The notes beneath the pieces were generated by a model. It ran no database searches. It saw only the letters and a list, made by a program, of their open reading frames with translations, and had not been told where the DNA came from. A stretch of 53,095 nucleotides of DNA, taken from NCBI RefSeq assembly GCF_018739885.1, contig NZ_JADOES010000038.1, positions 1-53,095 on the forward strand, in the 5' to 3' direction. Each line of letters starts with the position of its first letter. The first letter of the stretch is position 1. Below are positions 6,590 through 14,498 of this stretch, one piece after another. The translations under genes were made by a program, and so were the position numbers. This DNA comes from Leptothoe spongobia TAU-MAC 1115 (lineage in GTDB: Bacteria > Cyanobacteriota > Cyanobacteriia > Phormidesmidales > Phormidesmidaceae).

Positions 6590-6617
6590 CCCACTCGGGT
6601 CACATTACCCGAGTGGG
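6590..6617. other. Strong stem-loop upstream of the small Cys-core cluster
   Basis: CCCACTCGGGT at 6590-6600 pairs perfectly with 6607-6617 around a six-base loop. On the minus strand it lies after asnS (stop at 6795) and 43 bases before the first small Cys-core start. It may end asnS transcription or act in the leader of the small genes. No minus-strand T-run follows. Confidence 0.5.
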
Positions 6618-6794
6618 TACCATGGCCATTTTTGCAACCCTCGCTGTATTTTGTGACATTTCTTCAAATGCCATGCAACGTGGAAACTACAACTACTACC
6701 ATCTGATTCACGTAAGCCAAGTGAATTCTCTCTCAGTAACGATTTATACTTATATTTCTAGTGAAAACAAATTAATAATGCAGGTGATACCGCA

Positions 6795-8186
6795 CTAAAA
6801 TTCAACGTTATCCGGTGTCCGAGGGAACGGTATCACATCGCGAATATTCGCCATGCCGGTCATAAACTGTACCAGTCGCTCAAATCCCAGACCAAAGCCT
6901 GCATGGGGTACCGTCCCATAGCGACGCAGATCCAAATACCACCAGTAGTCTTCCTTCGGTAATCCAGCTGCCGCAATGCGCTCTTCCAACACATTCAATC
7001 GTTCTTCCCGTTGAGAGCCACCGATAATTTCTCCAATGCGTGGAGCCAACACATCCATCGCCGCAACCGTCTTGCCACCGTCATTCAAACGCATATAAAA
7101 CGCCTTAATCTCAGTGGGATAATCCGTCACAATCACTGGCTTTTTAAAATACTCTTCTGCCAGATAACGTTCATGCTCCGACTGCATGTCTAAACCCCAG
7201 GAAACAGGGTATTCAAATTTCTTATCGCATTTCTCTAACAACGTGATGGCATCTGTATAGGTAATGCGTTCAAATTCATTATTAATGATGTTATCAGCCG
7301 TTTCCAAAACTGTTTTCTCAATGCGCTTATTGAAGAATTCCATATCGTCAGAACAGTCTTCTAATACGCGCTTAAAAACAAACTTAAGAAACTCTTCTGC
7401 TAAGTCCATATTGCCTTCAAGATCACAGAAGGCCATCTCTGGCTCCATCATCCAAAACTCAGCCAGGTGACGAGACGTATTCGAGTTCTCAGCCCGGAAG
7501 GTGGGACCAAAGGTATAGACATTTGCAAATGCCATGGCCATGATCTCAGCTTCGAGCTGGCCGCTCACGGTCAGGTACGTGGGCTTACCAAAAAAGTCAC
7601 GACCATAGTCCACCTTGCCATCATCGCCCTTAGGCAATTTATCCAGGTTCATACTGGTGACGGTAAACATTTCCCCGGCCCCTTCACAGTCACTGGCAGT
7701 GAGAATGGGGGTATGGATCCAGAGAAAGTCGCGGCTTTGGAAAAACTCATGAATGGCATTGGCACAGGCATTGCGTACACGGAAAACGGCACCTAAGGTG
7801 TTGGTGCGCGATCGCAAATGCCCCAACTCCCTCAAAAATTCAAACGAATGTCGCTTCTTCTGCAGCGGGTAAGTTTCAGCATCCGACTCCCCCACCACCT
7901 CAAGACCACTCGCCTGCAGTTCCACCCGCTGCCCCTTACCCGGCGACTCCGCCAAAGTCCCCTCGACAACCACCGAAGCACCGGTTGTAATTCGCTTCAT
8001 CGCATCGCTATAGCCATCGATCTTGGCATCCGCAATCACCTGCAGGCCTGTCATTGAGGAACCGTCATTAATATCCAAAAAGCTAAACGCCTTCGAATCA
8101 CGCTTAGTACGAACCCAACCCTTGATCGTAACGGTATCACCAGGGTTGCCAGATTTCAGGATGTGCTTAATGCGCTGGGTGGTCAT
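6795..8186 (-). CDS. asnS: Asparaginyl-tRNA synthetase
   Basis: A cytoplasmic class IIb synthetase of 463 residues, full length for the family, charging tRNA-Asn. The N-terminal OB-fold anticodon-binding domain spans about residues 1-105 (VTIKGWVRTKRDSKAFSFLD). The catalytic domain follows, with motif 2 as FRAENSNTSRHLAEFWMMEP and motif 3 as GFGLGFERLVQFMTG near the C-terminus. The EFWMMEPEM wording and the C-terminal RDVIPFPRTP distinguish AsnRS from the related AspRS and LysRS. The ATG at 8186 begins MTTQRIKHILKSG and needs no adjustment. It stands alone on the minus strand. The gene marks the left boundary of the conserved chromosomal backbone next to the accessory region. Confidence 0.97.
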   Translation of the reverse strand: MTTQRIKHILKSGNPGDTVTIKGWVRTKRDSKAFSFLDINDGSSMTGLQVIADAKIDGYSDAMKRITTGASVVVEGTLAESPGKGQRVELQASGLEVVGESDAETYPLQKKRHSFEFLRELGHLRSRTNTLGAVFRVRNACANAIHEFFQSRDFLWIHTPILTASDCEGAGEMFTVTSMNLDKLPKGDDGKVDYGRDFFGKPTYLTVSGQLEAEIMAMAFANVYTFGPTFRAENSNTSRHLAEFWMMEPEMAFCDLEGNMDLAEEFLKFVFKRVLEDCSDDMEFFNKRIEKTVLETADNIINNEFERITYTDAITLLEKCDKKFEYPVSWGLDMQSEHERYLAEEYFKKPVIVTDYPTEIKAFYMRLNDGGKTVAAMDVLAPRIGEIIGGSQREERLNVLEERIAAAGLPKEDYWWYLDLRRYGTVPHAGFGLGFERLVQFMTGMANIRDVIPFPRTPDNVEF

Positions 8187-8396
8187 TGCCTGTCCATATT
8201 TTTGACTCTATATAAGTTAGCGCAGGCCAAGCCATTTACTCCCATTTATTCGAGATTCAATAAAATCAGCAAAATATCAATAAAATTCTAGCCTTTGACC
8301 ATGGTCTTACCACCTATGCCCTGCTATCGCCCCTGCCCCCTTACCTTATCCTTTAGCGCAGTCAAAAACCTGATACCCAGAACCTCTTCTTCCTCC

Positions 8397-8732
8397 TTAT
8401 GCCCCAAACCACCCTCGCAGAAACCACCCCAACACCAACCCCAATCCCACAAACCGCAGCACCTGCCAAAATGGGTCTTTGAGGTTATTCCAAGACATCA
8501 ACTGATTTTCTAAGGTTGCTTCCAGGGTTTCAATCTGCTTTTTTAAACGTTTTAGCTCTGCCTTAGGTAAATGTCCCTGGGTTATCGTTGCCTGGGTCTG
8601 GGACCGCTGAGAAAATGCATCGCGCACCTCTTCATAGCGCTGACGTAAAGCATCGAAATCCTTATTAGTTTCCTCCAAAGCTGTGGCAAAGTCGGATAGA
8701 TCTTGCTCAGTCAGGGGTAGAGACGATTTCAT
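8397..8732 (-). CDS. Coiled-coil protein with a C-terminal membrane anchor
   Basis: A 111-residue protein. Residues 5-80 are a charged helical region with heptad character (LEETNKDFDALRQRYEEVRD, and LKKQIETLEATLENQL). Residues 90-108 form a transmembrane helix (VLRFVGLGLVLGWFLRGW) that ends the protein, giving a tail-anchored topology with the coiled coil in the cytoplasm. I know of no named family. The start codon at 8732 follows an AG-poor leader. It lies divergent from the 90-residue gene at 8922, with a repeat array between them. Confidence 0.65.
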   Translation of the reverse strand: MKSSLPLTEQDLSDFATALEETNKDFDALRQRYEEVRDAFSQRSQTQATITQGHLPKAELKRLKKQIETLEATLENQLMSWNNLKDPFWQVLRFVGLGLVLGWFLRGWFGA

Positions 8733-8816
8733 AACAGGATCAAGGTCATACAGTAGATATAAACTTAAGGTACAGGACGAACCCTCCAGGATAAACCTGT
8801 AACGATAGGTTTATCA

Positions 8817-8894
8817 CTCGATGGCCCGTGGCCAACTCGATGGCCCGTGGCCGACTCGATGGCCCGTGGCCAACGCGATGCCCACGGGCCATCG
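8817..8894. repeat. Three 19-bp tandem repeats plus one inverted copy
   Basis: CTCGATGGCCCGTGGCCAA is repeated at 8817-8835, 8836-8854 and 8855-8873, with one base changed in the middle copy. Each unit contains the small palindrome TGGCC-CGT-GGCCA. A fourth copy follows in inverted orientation at 8881-8894, so TCGATGGCCCGTGG of the third unit can form a perfect 14-bp stem with it. The array lies in the leader of the gene at 8922. Confidence 0.85.
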
Positions 8895-8921
8895 ACCCAA
8901 AAGATAGTAGGAAATAAAACA

Positions 8922-9194
8922 ATGGCGGCTGGGAATGAAACGTTAAATCTGCAAGAAGCTCCGTCTTTAGAGCTTGCTCAGGCATTGGCCAATCAACTTG
9001 CCATTAGCCCCATAGATTGGCACCGACTTAATTCCAACCGACAAATACGTGCCAAAGAACAGGTGGCCGCAGCTCTAGTCTATTTGCTCAATGACAATCC
9101 AGAAGAAGCCTTACCCCGCTTAGAACAGGCGGTGGGCTGGCTCAATCGCAGCATCAAGGCTCCCCCCTGTCCCACCCATGGTGAGCGCAAGTGA
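8922..9194 (+). CDS. Conserved cyanobacterial small protein (DUF6439-like)
   Basis: A 90-residue helical protein from ATG 8922 (MAAGNETLN); longer readings run back through the tandem repeat array and are not credible. Characteristic segments are LELAQALANQLAISPIDWHR, then EQVAAALVYLLNDNPEEALP, and a Cys/Pro ending APPCPTHG. The pattern agrees with a small protein family confined to cyanobacteria that I recall as DUF6439; that name is from memory. No catalytic motif is visible. It is probably transcribed on its own from a promoter in or before the repeat array. Confidence 0.7.
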   Translation: MAAGNETLNLQEAPSLELAQALANQLAISPIDWHRLNSNRQIRAKEQVAAALVYLLNDNPEEALPRLEQAVGWLNRSIKAPPCPTHGERK

Positions 9195-9254
9195 TTTAAG
9201 CTGACATTCGAATTATGCCAAATCCGAATTCATTAGACCCGATTAAAAATAGAC

Positions 9255-9317
9255 AAATCCTGTAGGGGCACTCCCTTATGGATGCCCTTCGATACCGGGC
9301 GCTATCAGCCAGGATTT
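9255..9317. repeat. Small interspersed element with 8-bp inverted ends
   Basis: AAATCCTG at 9255-9262 is exactly inverted at 9310-9317. Inside is the string GTAGGGGCACTCCCTTATGG followed by ATGCCC, which folds by GGGGCA/TGCCC pairing. Elements with 'GTAGGGGCA...CCCTT...TGCCC' are scattered in many cyanobacterial genomes. It is probably non-autonomous. Confidence 0.5.
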
Positions 9318-9348
9318 CTATTAGACGCAGAAAGAATATAAACATAAC

Positions 9349-9383
9349 AAAAAGCCCTTCAGGCTGAGCTGAAGGGCTTTTTT
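9349..9383. terminator. Terminator of the psaA-psaB operon (bidirectional form)
   Basis: AAAAGCCCTTCAG pairs with CTGAAGGGCTTTT around a six-base loop. T-runs flank the stem on both strands, so it can stop the leftward psaB transcript and the rightward transcript of the gene ending at 9194. It is 27 bases past the psaB stop codon. Confidence 0.9.
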
Positions 9384-9409
9384 CATTCTCCTAATGGAGC
9401 AATCAAACG

Positions 9410-11614
9410 CTAACCAAATCGGGCAGACGTCGATGCTATCAGGAAGGCAGCGTAAGTCAGGATAAAGCCTACCGTAAAGTGAGCTAGACCAACTACACGA
9501 GCCTGAACGATGGATAGAGCAACTGGCTTATCCTTCCAGCTAATTAAATTAGCTAGAGGAGTACGCTCATGAGCCCAAACGATGGTCTCAATCAGCTCTT
9601 GCCAGTAACCTCTCCAGGAGATGAGGAACATGAAACCAGTCGCCCAAACCAGGTGTCCAAAGAGGAACATCCAAGCCCAAACCGCCAGGTTATTCATGCC
9701 GTAGGCGTTATACCCGTTAATCAACTGGGAAGAGTTCAACCACAGATAATCACGGAACCAACCCATCAGATGCGTGGAGCTGTTGTTAAACTGCGCCACA
9801 TTACCAGACCAGATAGCCAAATGCTTCCAGTGCCAGTAGAAGGTCAACCACGCAATGGTGTTAAGCATCCAGAACATGGCTAGGTAGAAGGAATCCCATG
9901 CAGAGATGTCGCAAGTACCGCCACGACCAGGGCCGTCACAAGGGAAGCTATAGCCGAAGTCCTTCTTGTCGGGCATCAGCTTAGAACCACGAGCATCTAG
10001 AGCACCTTTCACGAGTACAAGAGTAGTCGTGTGGAGACCTAGAGCGATCGCATGGTGAACCAAGAAGTCACCAGGGCCAATGGTCAAGAACAGGGAGTTA
10101 GTACCACTGTTGATGGCCTCGAACCAACCAGGTAGCCAGATACCGCTAGCAGCGCCAGTGGCCATGCTGTCAGCATTGGATAGTAGCGCGTCAAAGCCAT
10201 AAAGGGCCTTACCAGAGGCAGCCTGAACCCACTGGGCAAATACAGGCTCAACCAGGATTTGCTTCTCGGGACTACCAAAGGCAACGACAACATCATTGTG
10301 TACGTAGAGACCCAGGGTATGGAAACCGAGGAACAGAGTGACCCAGCTTAGGTGAGAGATGATCGCTTCTTTGTGATCCAAGATACGAGCCAACACATTG
10401 TTAGTATTCGCAGCAGGATCATAGTCACGAATCAAGAAGATCGCACCGTGGGCAAAGGCACCCATCATCAGGAAGCCAGCAATGTACTGGTGGTGAGTGT
10501 AAAGCGCAGCCATGGTGGTGTAATCCTTAGCGATAAACGCATAAGGAGGCATCGCATACATGTGCTGAGCAACTAGAGAAGTTACTACACCCAGGGAAGC
10601 CAAAGCTAGACCTAGCTGGAAGTGCAAGGAGTTGTTGAGCGTGTCAAACATACCCTTGTGACCGTCACCCAAACCACCGCTAGGAGGCTGGTGAGCATTG
10701 AGGATCTCCTTGATGCTATGACCAATACCGAAGTTAGTCCGGTACATGTGGCCAGCAATGATGAAGACAACCGCAATGGCTAGGTGGTGATGAGCCATAT
10801 CAGTGAGCCATAGAGACTCAGTCTGAGGATGGAAACCGCCCAAGAAGGTCAAGATTGCAGTACCTGCACCCTCAGACGTACCAAACACATGGTTTACAGT
10901 GTCAGGATTCTGAGCATACACACCCCAGTTTCCGGAGAAGAAGGGGGCTAAGCCTGCGGGGTGAGGCGAAACAGTTAGGAAGTTATCCCAACCAACATGA
11001 ACACCACGGGACTCAGGAATTGCAACGTGTACCAGGTGACCGGTCCAAGCCAAAGAGCTCACACCAAACAAACCAGCCAGGTGGTGGTTTAGGCGAGACT
11101 CAGCATTCTTGAACCAGGACAAGCTGGGACGGAACTTAGGCTGCAAGTGCAACCAACCTGCAAGCAGGAAGATGGACGACAGCACTAATAGGAACAAGGA
11201 CGCCGAATAAAGGTCGCCGTTGGTCCGCATACCAATGGTGTACCACCAGTGATAAACCCCAGAGAACGCTACGTTAACGGGGCCAGTAGAGCCAGCTTGG
11301 GTGAACGCATCCACCGCATTCTGGCCAAAGTGAGGGTCCCAAATCGCATGGGCGATGGGCTTAACGTTGAGGGGATCTTGGATCCACTGCTCAAAGTTAC
11401 CTTGCCAAGCTACATGAAACAGGTTGCCAGATACCCAGAGGAAGATGATCGCCAGGTGACCAAAGTGAGAAGCAAAAATCTTTTGATAAAGATTTTCCTC
11501 CGTCATGCCATCGTGGCTTTCAAAGTCATGAGAGGTGGCAATCCCGTACCAGATCCGACGCGTAGTTGGATCTTGTGCGAGGTCTTGGCTAAATTTTGGA
11601 AATTTAGTTGCCAT
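9410..11614 (-). CDS. psaB: Photosystem I P700 apoprotein A2
   Basis: A 734-residue, 11-helix thylakoid membrane protein, one half of the P700 reaction-centre heterodimer binding chlorophylls, quinone A1 and the Fx cluster. The N-terminus MATKFPKFSQDLAQDPTTRR is the standard PsaB start. The Fx loop FPCDGPGRGGTC is intact, with Cys559 and Cys568 as ligands shared with PsaA. Many membrane His ligands are visible (DMAHHHLAIAV, GHLVHVAIPESR). Length and C-terminus (STSARFG) are normal. It starts 23 bp after psaA and is co-transcribed with it. A strong hairpin terminator follows. I see no deviation pointing to a far-red (chlorophyll f) paralogue, though this cannot be excluded by eye. Confidence 0.98.
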   Translation of the reverse strand: MATKFPKFSQDLAQDPTTRRIWYGIATSHDFESHDGMTEENLYQKIFASHFGHLAIIFLWVSGNLFHVAWQGNFEQWIQDPLNVKPIAHAIWDPHFGQNAVDAFTQAGSTGPVNVAFSGVYHWWYTIGMRTNGDLYSASLFLLVLSSIFLLAGWLHLQPKFRPSLSWFKNAESRLNHHLAGLFGVSSLAWTGHLVHVAIPESRGVHVGWDNFLTVSPHPAGLAPFFSGNWGVYAQNPDTVNHVFGTSEGAGTAILTFLGGFHPQTESLWLTDMAHHHLAIAVVFIIAGHMYRTNFGIGHSIKEILNAHQPPSGGLGDGHKGMFDTLNNSLHFQLGLALASLGVVTSLVAQHMYAMPPYAFIAKDYTTMAALYTHHQYIAGFLMMGAFAHGAIFLIRDYDPAANTNNVLARILDHKEAIISHLSWVTLFLGFHTLGLYVHNDVVVAFGSPEKQILVEPVFAQWVQAASGKALYGFDALLSNADSMATGAASGIWLPGWFEAINSGTNSLFLTIGPGDFLVHHAIALGLHTTTLVLVKGALDARGSKLMPDKKDFGYSFPCDGPGRGGTCDISAWDSFYLAMFWMLNTIAWLTFYWHWKHLAIWSGNVAQFNNSSTHLMGWFRDYLWLNSSQLINGYNAYGMNNLAVWAWMFLFGHLVWATGFMFLISWRGYWQELIETIVWAHERTPLANLISWKDKPVALSIVQARVVGLAHFTVGFILTYAAFLIASTSARFG

Positions 11615-11637
11615 AGTTTTCTAGTAAGTCCTCCCCG

Positions 11638-13905
11638 CTAACCTATCGACAGAATTCGAGCATGGAAGAACGCCCAGGTCACCACAATACCGCCGAGGAG
11701 GTAGTGAGCTACACCAACCGCACGACCCTGAGTAATACTCAGTGCGCGAGGCTGAATTGCAGGAGCAACCTTGAGCTTGTTATGAGCCCAAACAATGGAC
11801 TCGATGAACTCTTGCCAGTAGCCACGGCCACTGAAGAGGAACATCAGGCTAAATGCCCAAACAAAGTGACCGGCCAGGAACATCAAACCATAGGCGGACA
11901 GAGCCGAACCATAGGAGTTGATCACCTGAGAAGCCTGAGCCCACAGGAAGTCACGAAGCCAACCGTTAATGGTAATAGCGCTAGTTGCGAAACTACCACC
12001 AGCCGGGTGAGACACCGCACCGCCGGAAACCGTTCCCCATACATCCGACTGCATCTTCCAACTGAAGTGGAAAAGAACAACGGATAGGGAGTTGTACATC
12101 CAGAACAGACCTAGGAAAATGTGGTCCCAACCAGATACCTGGCAAGTACCACCACGACCGGGGCCGTCACAAGGGAAGCGGAAACCCAACTCGCTCTTAT
12201 CAGGGATGAGGCGAGAACTACGGGCATACAGCACACCCTTAAGCAGGATGAGGGCAGTGACGTGAATGGTGAACGCATGAATGTGATGCACCATAAAGTC
12301 AGCTGTACCAAGGGCAATCGGCATCATAGCCACTTTGCCACCAACGGCAACCATGTCACCACCGAAAGCAACACTAGTAGGACCAATAGCGTTAGGCGCT
12401 GTGGTACCGCTAGCAGCTAGGGTGTGCAGGTTCTGCAGCCATTGAGCAAAGACAGGCTGAAGCTGAATTGCACTATCAGAAAACATGTCCTGGGGACGAC
12501 CCAAGGCACGCATAGTGTCGTTATGGATGTATAGACCGAAGCTATGGAAGCCTAGGAAAATACACACCCAGTTAAGGTGAGAGATGATGGCATCACGAGC
12601 GCGCAGAACGCGGTCGAGCACGTTGTCGACATGCATGGCCGGATCGTAGTCACGAACCATTGCGATCGCAGCGTGAGCAGCACCACCCACAATCATGAAG
12701 CCGCCAATCCACATATGGTGAGTGAACAGGCACAGCTGAGTTGGATAATCAGTTGCTAGGTATGGATAAGGAGGCATCGCATACATATGCTGAGCCACGA
12801 TAATACATACCGAACCACCCATAGCCAGGTTGATAGCGAGCTGAGCATGCCAGGAAGTGGTCAAGAACTCAAACAAGCCATCGTGGCCATTCTTAGCAGG
12901 GAAGAGCAACGGATCGCCCTTCTGACCTTCTAGGATCTCCTTGATGCTGTGACCAATACCCCAGTTAGTGCGGTACATATGGCCAGCAAAGATGAACATC
13001 ACTGCGATCGCCACGTGGTGGTGAGCAATGTCAGTCATCCAAAGGCCACCCGTAACTGGGTTTAGACCTCCCTTGAAGGTCAAGAAGTCAGCATAAGCAC
13101 CCCAATTTAGGGTGAAGAATGGCGTAATCCCCTGAGCAAAGCTCGGGAACAGGTCGGCCATAAACGCCTTATCTAGTAGATACTCGTGGGGCAAAGGAAT
13201 ATCCTGTGGAGCCACCCCGGAATCTAAAAGCGTATTAACAGGCAGAGATACGTGAATCAGGTGCCCCGCCCAGGACAGAGAACCCAAACCAAACAAACCA
13301 GCCAGGTGGTGGTTGAGCATGGATTCCACGTTCTGGAACCAATCAAGCTTTGGAGCTTTGATGTGGTAGTGGAATACACCAGCATTAATCATCAAACCAG
13401 CCATGACCAATGCACCGATGGCGGTACACAAAAGCTGGAATGAGTTGGTGTAGCCAGCTGCTCTCCACATCTGGAATAAACCAGACGTGATTTGAATACC
13501 TTGGAAGCCACCACCTACTTCACCGTTCAGGATTTCTTGACCGAAGATCGGCCAAACAACCTGAGCACTGGGATGAATATTAACGGGATCTGCTAACCAA
13601 GATTCAAAGTTAGAGAACCGAGCGCCATGGTAATACATGCCACTCAGCCAAATGAACACAATGGCCAAATGACCAAAGTGAGCACTAAAAATCTTACGAG
13701 AAATGTCCTCTAAGTCACTGGTGTGACTATCAAAGTCGTGAGCGTCGGCATGGAGGTTCCAAATCCAAGTAGTGGTTTTGGGTCCCTTAGCCAAGGCACG
13801 GCTGAAGTGGCCCGGCTTACCCCATTTCTCGAAAGAAACAGGTACCGGATTTTCATCAACTGTCACCTTGACTGCTGCCTCCCGCTCCCGCGGGGTAGTT
13901 GTCAT
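11638..13905 (-). CDS. psaA: Photosystem I P700 apoprotein A1
   Basis: A 755-residue thylakoid protein, the other half of the P700 heterodimer. I place the start at ATG 13905 (MTTTPREREAAVKVTVDENP), which matches the family N-terminus and has a GGAGAG ribosome site just upstream. A longer reading to 13929 would run through that ribosome site. The family-typical FEKWGKPGHFSRALAKGPKT segment follows. The Fx loop FPCDGPGRGGTC supplies Cys579 and Cys588. It is first in the psaA-psaB operon with 23 bp to psaB. In cyanobacteria this operon is repressed by high light through upstream elements; the 590-bp leader region here leaves room for them. Confidence 0.98.
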   Translation of the reverse strand: MTTTPREREAAVKVTVDENPVPVSFEKWGKPGHFSRALAKGPKTTTWIWNLHADAHDFDSHTSDLEDISRKIFSAHFGHLAIVFIWLSGMYYHGARFSNFESWLADPVNIHPSAQVVWPIFGQEILNGEVGGGFQGIQITSGLFQMWRAAGYTNSFQLLCTAIGALVMAGLMINAGVFHYHIKAPKLDWFQNVESMLNHHLAGLFGLGSLSWAGHLIHVSLPVNTLLDSGVAPQDIPLPHEYLLDKAFMADLFPSFAQGITPFFTLNWGAYADFLTFKGGLNPVTGGLWMTDIAHHHVAIAVMFIFAGHMYRTNWGIGHSIKEILEGQKGDPLLFPAKNGHDGLFEFLTTSWHAQLAINLAMGGSVCIIVAQHMYAMPPYPYLATDYPTQLCLFTHHMWIGGFMIVGGAAHAAIAMVRDYDPAMHVDNVLDRVLRARDAIISHLNWVCIFLGFHSFGLYIHNDTMRALGRPQDMFSDSAIQLQPVFAQWLQNLHTLAASGTTAPNAIGPTSVAFGGDMVAVGGKVAMMPIALGTADFMVHHIHAFTIHVTALILLKGVLYARSSRLIPDKSELGFRFPCDGPGRGGTCQVSGWDHIFLGLFWMYNSLSVVLFHFSWKMQSDVWGTVSGGAVSHPAGGSFATSAITINGWLRDFLWAQASQVINSYGSALSAYGLMFLAGHFVWAFSLMFLFSGRGYWQEFIESIVWAHNKLKVAPAIQPRALSITQGRAVGVAHYLLGGIVVTWAFFHARILSIG

Positions 13906-14498
13906 GGAGACTCTCCTCTCTCTAGACAAAGAACGAACAGCCTAAAAATTTAGAACTAGCAAAAGCTTCATTAATGAAACAATTGCAAACATTTTCCACT
14001 GAGATGTTAACCCAGGAAAAACGTTTAAGCTCGCCACTTATTAGGATTGCTCCTGAGCATTATAGACTTGGCGCTTCACCGATCCCGCGTCGAGTTAACA
14101 ATAATTCAACCTCCGAAATCCTCATAGGATAAGGATCGCAAGGTAGTCGTTTGCACAAAACCGATCCCGAACAGGCTGATCATTAACAAATCTCAATAGA
14201 GGTGCACTGATTTAGCAATAAGTCACAGAACACGCATAAAACCCTAAAGAATCAACCTTCTTTTCCTAATCAACACCATAGGTCTTACTAATACTCAACA
14301 TATTGAGTTGATATGAACTTATTTTTCTATTCATGTATTTTTGTAAATAGACTGAGTCTTGTTCTCCCCCTGATCGTGTCAGATGACGATCCCACTCATC
14401 ATCCTTGTCCCACAGACAGCTAGGATCGATGAAGCATCTCCCTGTCCGATTTAATATTGACGGAGCCGCACATCACCGCCGTTCGAGAAAGCTTGATT
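13906..14498. promoter_or_regulatory. Divergent intergenic region between psaA and the lipoprotein gene
   Basis: There is no gene in this stretch. It must contain the psaA promoter on the minus strand. Visible symmetric sites are TTCATTAATGAA (13967-13978), about 60 bases upstream of the psaA start, and ACTCAA-CATA-TTGAGT (14293-14308), nearer the lipoprotein side. No unambiguous -35/-10 pair can be assigned by eye. The palindromes are candidates for regulator binding only. Confidence 0.4.

Noticed and set aside
6613..6798. A 61-codon plus-strand frame between the small Cys-core cluster and asnS
   Set aside because: It overlaps the end of asnS on the other strand, lies beside a strong stem-loop and has no ribosome site or protein-like pattern.
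8817..8894. CRISPR array
   Set aside because: The 19-bp units are directly joined with no spacers, and there are no cas genes.
11249..11641. A 130-codon frame antisense to the start of psaB
   Set aside because: It mirrors codon bias of psaB on the other strand, a common effect in this operon, and matches no known protein.
9410..13905. Far-red (chlorophyll f) paralogues of PsaA/PsaB
   Set aside because: The two proteins look like the standard forms, and none of the companion far-red cluster genes (rfpA/B/C, chlF, apc or psb paralogues) is near.
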